Origin: Lichenostomus cassidix
Lineage: Eukaryota > Chordata > Aves > Passeriformes > Meliphagidae
Length of the DNA stretch: 64,000 nt
Direction: 5' to 3'
Assembly: GCA_008360975.2 (NCBI GenBank)
Contig: CM039184.1
Span: forward strand, 68,737,056 to 68,801,055
Shown: positions 52,101-61,100 of the stretch, in pieces
How positions within the stretch are numbered: position 1 is the stretch's first letter
Layout of the letters: each line of letters opens with the position of its first letter
Position numbers and translations under genes: made by a program
The notes under the pieces: generated by a model
What the model was told of the DNA's origin: nothing
Database searches by the model: none
The model's input: the letters and a program-made list of their open reading frames with translations, nothing else

Positions 52101-55100
52101 TAGAAACTTGACAAGTGTGTAAACTATACCTTTTCATCAGAGCTCAAATGCTTAATATATGACAGGAGCCTCTAAGACTGAGGAGCTGAAGAAAACAAGT
52201 AATTTGAAATTAATGAGCACATATCTTTTTTCATCTTAAAAATGTCACTTTTCTTTGATGTTGGCTAACTGTGAAGTGTTTAGAATTATTGGGGTCATTT
52301 CTGCTGTCTACCTGGAACAATTTATTTCATCCAGGAAGGAGTGTCCTTTTGAGAGTTGTGCTGTTCCTGATGCTTTATTCCATATCATTTTGAAAGAAGA
52401 TTGATATCTCCTACTATTTCTGTCATCTGAATACTCACCCTGCCTGGATAGATCAGAAGAATCTGAGTAAGATCATAGCAAAGTTGGAAACTCCTCAGGC
52501 ACTAATGCATAATGCATATAGCAATAATACTTATTTATGATTTTGTTAGTATCCAGGCTGAAGTTGGTGCTTTTGAAAGATGTTGTAGAATGTGTGATGA
52601 CTTCACTGGAAGCAGAATTGGAGTATTTCATACACTCCTTTTGCATAGTTTCTTTTCTGAGCAAAATAGTGAAATAACCATTTTCTGAACTCTGTTGCAA
52701 CAGCAGTATTGTAGGCAGATGTATTTTTTAAGTTGATTTTCTGAAGATAACCAATTTGTCAGATTTCTTGTTTTCTGCAAGCAATGCAAAGGTTCTCAGT
52801 CTCTTAAATGCTGGATTTTTAAAATATTTTTTAAACAGATTAATGTAAGAATTGAAATACCTTTGCTCTCTCTGTATTGCTGTGGAGAGTTAAAGGAATT
52901 TGATAGGTGAAATTGCTGCCAAATCTAGTGCTTAGACTTTCCAGCAGGTTTTCATTAATCTTTGTTTTCTGAAGAGCTTCTGGTCTCTCAGCTCAATTTA
53001 CCATCTTTTGCAACTTTTTATTTAATTATTATTTCTTGGCTGTCTATCAGGAATCCTATTTTTGGTTTTGTCAGCATTCTGACTTCTGGAAAGCTAAACC
53101 TAACCTGTGACTCATCCATGTGAAAGCATCCTTAGATAATCCTCATGTATCCTTCTTAGCAATTTCATTTAGTGATGTGCTGTCTTGTATTCTCTGCAGG
53201 CTCCCGTGTGAGCTGTGCTGAGTTTATGCTTGGCTGTGTAAGTGTCACAGGACCGATGGGTGAACTCCCCCAGTTCAGAGCTGGCTGCAGGCCACTGCAG
53301 CCACTGGTGTATCACAGAGCATCTTCAGACCTGTGCTAAAACAGCCTGGCAGCAGGCAGGGGCCAGGGAAAGGCAACACACCCCACTCTGGCATAGGAGG
53401 GCTGAAGAATTTGGGCTTGGGCAGTCAGTAGCTGTTCAGACCTCATGCCATTGCCTTTGCTTCTACTTTAGTACGGTTTTGGTCTCCTGCAAAGGCTTGT
53501 ACCTTCTGCTGCAGCTGTGTAAATCCCTGTCCTGAAGTGTTTACAGTCTCTGTTGAGACTAGACCCAGCAGGAGAGCATGGGGAGCAGAGAAAGGAAAAA
53601 AGGAGGGAGGTGTTGAAGGCAGGAAGGTATGGAGCTGCAGAGAGAGTCCACACCGACATGGTACTTTAAAAAAACACCAACAAAACACAACAACAAACTC
53701 AACAGACAAAAAACCAGAAAAAAACCCCAAAACACAGCCCAGATTACTGATACTGTATGGCTAACCCCTGAATAAATGGATGGTTTGGGAAACAAGCCAC
53801 ATCAGCAGCTTTTGAAGACCTCTAATGCCCATTATACTCAGATTGGCTTTCTTGGCTTACTGTGACTAAAGCCAGCACTGCAGGAACTGTTTGTTCCTTT
53901 TTGGTGAGAAAATGTCACCGAAGGGGAATTTTCTTTATGTTTCTCTTCCTTTCAGACTTCGGAAGTTTCTGTCACAGTAGTTTCTTATCTTTATAGACTC
54001 AGAATTAGTTTTAAAAATGTGTTTGAAAGCCATTAGTTATTTTTAGGACTGTTAAATTCAGCAGCTATTAGTTCTCTTGTTCAAAAATTCCTTCTGTGGG
54101 CCTGTAATTTGAATAATAAGACTTAAAGACACAATTACTTGGTATTTAGTGAGAGGTTTCCTTTTTTTGTAGTGTGTTGTGTTTTGGTTTGTTTTTTTAA
54201 ATGAACTGTAGTTGCTTTTCTGACCCCAGATGCTTTCCTGTATTCTTTCATTAGGTCTGTGGAGGACATCAGTTGCTCAGGCACTCTGCTTCTCTGTGTT
54301 TGGCATCTGGGATTCTCCCCTTCCTGGTCTCTCTGACAGATTTTTAAATCCTCTTTCTCTTCAAGTGAGTGAAAAAGCTTTACACTTGCTGTTTGAAGTT
54401 TCATTTTCTATGTGTCTCTTCACCTTTCCTTCCCCCACCCTTTTGTGCCACCTGCCTTCTGTACTGTCCTCATCCTTTCTCTGATGCTTTGTCCAACAAA
54501 AGCTTTAATCTTTTTCATCAATAGGTTGCCATCAGCTACCTGTACTTCATTAGCTTTCATGTTTCTATGATGCTGAATATGCTCAGGAAGTGAGGCAAGA
54601 CCTTTTAAACATCAATTGCTGTAACAAGCAGAGTACAGAGCATTTAAAGCAAATTATTAAATGTCCCTTGGCTTGAGAAGACACAGTATTGGGCTAGAAT
54701 TTTTTTTCCCTATTAACCAGATTGTACATTTAATCTGGTTAATTGTAAACATTGTTCTTCTGATGGACTTGAATGAAACCAGATGAAAGCATTTGGTTTA
54801 TTATATGTACAGGATTCCTGTGTTTTACTGACTGTTGGTGTGGTGCAGCATGCTAGGGGTGCCCTCAACCACTCTGTTTTGAGTCAAGTGCTTGAAGCAA
54901 GGTTTCTGATGTGTGTGATGAACTTGTCTCACTTCTGCTGGCTGCTGTGTGACGATCATGGACCAGAAGTGGAGCACATCCCATGGAAGGTAGCTTTCAA
55001 GTTTTTACAGATGCAACCTTTCTTCAACTGCCACTGAAAAAAGGTGATGGTGTGGCTGCTATCTTTCAAGATGTGAGCTGGGAGAGCTGTGGCTTGTAAT

Positions 55101-58100
55101 TACTTTTCTCTATGCTGTGACCCTTGGTTTGGTGGAACAGTTCATAAAGTTCTCTTTCATTGCTTTCTTCACCGATGTGCTGTGAGGAAAATGAAGAGTG
55201 TGAGTTGCAGGTTAAATAAACCTGAGATTTTATGAGCCCCATTATTTGCTTGCTGACACATCAGCATCAGGTGATTATTATCATTGCCCCTCCTGCATTT
55301 TACATCATGTGGAGTTACTGGGGTACTGTAGTTCTCCTTGAGGGTGAGAAAGAGCATGGGAATCTTGTTCAAAATGGAATCATGTTGAGTCTATATTAAC
55401 TTGCAGTAAATTGTGAATAAATGCTGTGGGAAGACATAGGGAAAGATAATAGGAAATGTGATGGTGTTTCATTTTGGTTTTTATTCTTGGGATCACTGTT
55501 GAAGAAGAGTGGAAAAGTAACAGGGAGGTGGATGAGGAATAGCTTAATCTTTTTTGAGGTATGTTTTTAAAAATACATGAATTTGTGGTAAGGACTAAGT
55601 GCTATATTATGAACTATGTATCAAAGTAGTAGAGCTGTGAAGTGTTACTTTCCAGGGAGAGAGATGAGGAATTCAGTCTTTCACGTCTCAGTAAGAAAGG
55701 GTTAGTAGGTGCTGGGGCAATGGATCTATCATTGCATGCTTGAAGAACAGAAAAATAATGACTAAGGAACTTGTTCTGGCAAACAAAAAGGGTTGGAAGT
55801 TGTAACTAATAAAATTCAAGCTGAGGATGAGGTTACCATTTTTCAGAGAAATTATCTAGTGGAACAGTTGATTAAAATGTTTAGTTCTCTGTTAGGGGAT
55901 GCTTGAGAACTAGGATTTTCTCACAGAAGATGGATATGCTTCAGTTAAATCAGAGCTGCTGAACTTAAAGCAGGAAGTAAAACAGAAAAATAAATCTGGT
56001 GGCTTGGATTTTACAGGCTAATAATGAATTGGTGAATCTATTAAGGGAAGCCTCGTACCACTGCCTGACAGTCATGAGGGAGTATAACATGCATAAATAT
56101 CCCATTCTCTGAATCCTTTTTTTTATTAAAGTGCATTTACACAACTCTGAAACACTTTTCTTTCTCAAGTTGTCATAAACAGCTTGGTAATAGCTGGCTG
56201 TGTCAGCTATAGACACACACACACAAAAAACACACCACAAAAAAACCAACACACAAAAACCAAAACACCCAACACAAACCCCCCCACCACCACCCACCCC
56301 AAAACACACCAACAACACCAAACACAACAAAACACAAAAAACCCAAAAAAACCCAACCACAGACACATAGGAATATAAACAAAATGACTTAAAAGAAAAC
56401 AGACATCTGCACTGCCCATTTGAAGTATTTGATGTGTTGCTTCAGCATCCTGTTACCTTCATCCTCCCATCACCTGCCCTCTGTCCCAGAGCAAGAAGGG
56501 CTCTCCCAAAGCAGAGGGAGCAGATTGGCACCCTGAGGCACTTTACCATGAATGTAGGTAAATGACACCCAAGAAAGCTGTTTACCTCCAGCTGCAGTGT
56601 CTGTCTGTAGAAAGAACAGAGAAGCTGGATGCTTGTGTTGTCTTGGGGACGTTGTAGCAAATATTAGCTTACAGGATCTTCACATTACTGTGAGGAATGT
56701 TTCAGGTGCATGATACTTCAATCCCCTGTTTCTGTATGTAGGGAAGAGGGGGTAAAATGGAGGAGGTTTTGTAGCTGTAACTGACCACACAGTGCTGTGG
56801 CAGATCACCAAGGTGAGGATGGCCATCACCAGTGGGTTTGTGTGGTTTTGAGAGATTGCAACAGAAAATCTGTCTGCGGTAGATTATTACATTTTAAAGC
56901 TGGCCTCCCAAATACTTCAAGTATTCGAGTCATTGTAAGAAAACAATTCTATCCCATCAATTTCTAGCTGGGGAGAATGCATCTCTTTTGTTATCAGAGG
57001 GGCAGTGATCATATATGACTTATTTACTTTTGGTTAAACTTTACTTGCTTACATAAGGAAAGGAAAGTTTGACAAAAAAATGAAGTGTTTCTAGGTTTGC
57101 ATGCCTTCATTTATATGATTCTGAATGTAGTATCGTTCTACTGTCTTGCAAATCTTACCAAGATCTTTGCTATGGATTTGAAATTTATTCTGAGATTTGT
57201 CTGTGGAAAAATTAGACCAGTAATGTAGTCTAAGCAAAAATGAATGCGTTTAAGCTCCTAAAAGTATGTTTTGTAGGTCACAAAGCAATTTAGGTATACC
57301 TAATCCACACACAGAAGAATACAGTATTGTGTACTCATGTAATTTGACATGCAGGAGCAAAACCCACCTAATTTTCCAGTGTTAAATTGAGTTCAGGTGT
57401 AGAATTTAGAGTAGTTACATTGTATATGAAATTAGAATAATTATAATTCCAATTTAACTCTAAAGATAGATGAGAATGTATTTTTATGCAACATGAATTA
57501 TATTGCATTTTCTAAAAGCTCTTGTATTTCCATCTGGTTTTAATCTCTTTTCTAGAACTCTATTAACGTTCAATAGACAGATACCAGCTATTTTATTGTA
57601 TTTCTATCAGCACAAAATTGAAACTGTCCCCTCTTCCCTGCAGAGAGGGGAGTACACCAGCCAAGAATATGAAACACTGATGTATCAATCTAGATGGGTC
57701 AGTGACTATTTTACAGAGTCACTAGAACTTATAGTCTATTCAGGTGCCGATTTGATCTGCTTCCCAGCGGAGATGGTAGGGGTTTTTTGGGGGGTGTAAG
57801 ACATTTCTGTTAGCTTTTATCTGAGAAAATGTTTTGAATATTGGTAAAGAAAAGATTCTTCTTCATCTGCCTGAAATGGAAGTATGGACATACTTGATTA
57901 AAGTTGCTGTAGTAGAAGTTAACTCACCCTTATGTTTAATGAATGTCTACCGTGATTAGTAAACTCATATGCTGTGATATTCCTGCACTCTTCTGACTGC
58001 CATTTCATTACTCAGTATTGAATGAATCTAGATACAATCTAGAGGTTGAATCTCTAGATACAAGGATCTTGTTTTCTGGTAGAAATTTCCCATAATCTGT

Positions 58101-61100
58101 GGTTTCTAACAGTCCTGATTACCTTTGTGCAGCTTGGAGGTTGCCAGCCTGACACGGGCAGATGCTGATCTGGAGGCCTATCGAATGCAGATCTGTAAAG
58201 AAGTGATTGCTATGATGTTGAAAAACATGGTCTTAAATCACAGCCTCTTTCCTCACGTGGAGAAGAAGATAAGCTCAGTTCTCGAAAAGCGGTTTCTTGC
58301 AATGGAGAAGGAGATTCATGAGGAGTATGAAAGGAAGATGGTGGCTTTAACAGCTGAATGTAGTCTGGAAACTGGGAAGACAATGGAGGCTCAGTGCCAA
58401 AAAGCAAGAGCTGCAAATGAAGAGGCTGAGGAGTTAATTAAGAAAATTAATGAAAAGGTAAATCTGGGTTTAAATAATGATATTTTGCATCATATGTAGT
58501 TTTATGGAGATGGTTTCTCTTTTAGACTAATACAGCTTAGTTATCCTCTTAGAAGAGTAAAGACACAGATCTACAATTAAATGTGCTCATTTAATTTCAT
58601 CTGAAAAAATTCAGATGGTATAATTAGGATAGTTACTAAGAAATTATGTTTATCTTCACCAGAAAATGAATTTTTCTCGAGAGAACCTGTGACATCTGAA
58701 AACAAAGGGTTGCCATTACCCTGTTTGTTTTTTTTATAATCACTTGTACTATTGCAAAGTGGTGTATTTTTATTTACTGTATTTTAGTGCAGCACTTCCT
58801 GAGATTTCAGACACTGTGAAGTATTTTGCACATTCAGAGCAGAACAGACTCCATGCATCATAAACCTTACAGTCTAGGTAAAAGGCTTCCAATATTTCTG
58901 TTCTTTTTTTGAATAAAATTATCAGCAAAACCAAGGGCTGATTTCCCTCTAAAATGAGTGAAGGCAAGCAGAATGATCTGTATTTTAGACAGGGCAAGGA
59001 GTGGACTTCTCTTGGAAATAGCCTCTGGATAATAAATAAATAAATAACTGAAGTCACAGTATGGTTACTTACAAGTTCAAAGTGAAAACTTAGAGCTTAT
59101 GTGTGTCACTTTCACTCAAAGATCTCTGTCTGAATGAGTAAGTTTCATTCCCCAGGATTTTGTAGGTAGTTACATAGGAAATGGAGCCTGGGTCACCAGG
59201 CCAACATCCCATGTCTTTTTTCAAGTGTATTGAGTGTTTACAATAAAATTTATTTCCCCCCACCCTTTTTCTTTATTATTATTTTTAACAACTTCCTGTG
59301 GCTTGAAAGGATTCTGGTAAGTTTACTATTTCATCTCTGTAAACTTAACATGCCAAAATGCCCAAATTGATGTTTCATGTTTGTCTGTTAAGAGGGTGAC
59401 TTGCTAGGAACAAATAGTGCAGTTTGTTACTTACAAGTGGGGCTTTGTTTCTGGACCACAAGTGATAATTGCATATCACATACCCATAATTGTTAAGGTC
59501 TTTTATGACAATTCATGATGGCAGTTTTGACACAAGAAGGTTTTTTTTGCTGAGTGTGACCCATCAAAAGTACTCCTGTACACTGAGGCCCTCAGGAAGA
59601 ACTTTGTTTTATCAGGCTGTTACATAGGGAAATTAGTGGCACAAGGCTAGTAGGCCAGTAGGATTTCTTTGATGTTTCCAGGTGAATTTTAAATTGTGAT
59701 TCTGTGTAGCTTTCCATACCTGTGGGATATGTGTATTCTGACCTAGAAGTGCTAGAAATGCAAAAGATGGGAAGGAAGAGATAGTTGTGGACACCTTCTT
59801 AAGGATGAGGTGAACTGTACTCTGCAGAAGATGTTTTCCTTCTGTTGGTTATAGAAGGAGCCTAGACCTCCCTGAGATAAGTCCTGCCTTTGCAGAGGGA
59901 GGGGCCTGGCTGAAACTCAGTGTGTGAACTCACACTAAATACACTCTCAGCAAAGTGGCTTTGCTTTGGCAGAAATGTATTGGTGTTGGTTCAGTCTGTT
60001 TTGTCCTGAAAATCCTGAATGGTAGGAATCAAGCCAACAATTAAGTCCAGTCCTGATCCTTTTACCGTATCCTATCACCTTGCTGTTCACTTTTCTGTCT
60101 GTAGAAGGCTTTGTACTTGCCACAGCACAGCACAAGGATATTCTGGAGTGTGAGGGTTGGCTCACACCTCTGCTCCTGGGCAGCAGGTGAGCTGACATCC
60201 AACAGGTGGCAGTGGAAAACAGCTGGAGCAATAACCACCTGCCCTTCTCAGCCAAAACACAGAATTTATATTCCTTGCCTTGTTGATTAATTATTTGCTG
60301 CCTGCAGTGTATCTCTCTTGGGAACGAGAAGTGAAGTGCAGAGGGCAGTTATTCTCAAGGTAATTGGTATGAAATTTAGAACAAGGCTAGCATAGTGACT
60401 GTTAGGTAGCTCTGCTGGCATAAGAAGCACTTTGCTCTGTGGGACATGTATGTTTTGATGCTATAATGACTTTATGCCATCTGAGATTAAAACTATGAAT
60501 GAATATGTAAGTCTTACTAGTGAACTAGGAGAAAGTATTTCTGGCAGATAAGCTTTTAGAGTAATTGCCATTTAATTCTACTCCGTGGTTGTAAATGTGA
60601 ATCTAATGTGATGCTCTTGGATTAGTTTGTAGAAACTGATAGTTAAAGTAGGTTACCAAAAATAAAAACTTTTAGGGATTTTTAGTAGAATTGGGTTTTT
60701 TTAAAATTTATATTGTTTTTTACAATTATGCTTTTTATTATGTCATTGTTATGCCTTATATGAGTCTGTTTAATTTTAATAGCATTTCAGGATTGATGAA
60801 ACCTAAAAAATTATTTACACATATAGTCTTTGTGTTGAATTTCATGCGATTTTAAATAATTTATCTTATATAAGGCTTGTGAATTCTAAAAGGACTTCAT
60901 TATGCCTTGGAAGTGGTATCTGGATTAGAGACTGGCAGTTGTACAGCCCTGCCATCCAAACAGGTGAAAACTATGGAAAGTGTACTCTGATTCAATATTA
61001 GCCTTCATTTAAGTCTGAAATTACAGTAAATACAGTATGTATAAAATATATATGAGCTAGTAGCTAGTAAAATATGTTGAATTTCGAAAATCACTTCTGA

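Larger units (their letters stand above)
49223..58132 (+). other. EVC2: EVC2 intron 9
   Basis: The largest intron here (8.9 kb). It holds an antisense CR1 (51729-51905), two A/C tracts (53667-53743 and 56213-56361) and a perfect 12-bp inverted repeat (54712-54743). The peptides of exons 9 and 10 join as in human, so no coding exon is missing inside. Confidence 0.88.

Noticed and set aside
55965..56419. Minus-strand frames rich in Val, Cys, Phe and Gly
   Set aside because: They are translations of the G/T side of the A/C tract.
57503..57799. 98-codon open frame on the plus strand shortly before EVC2 exon 10
   Set aside because: Exons 9 and 10 join as in human without it, and no matching splice pair was seen.
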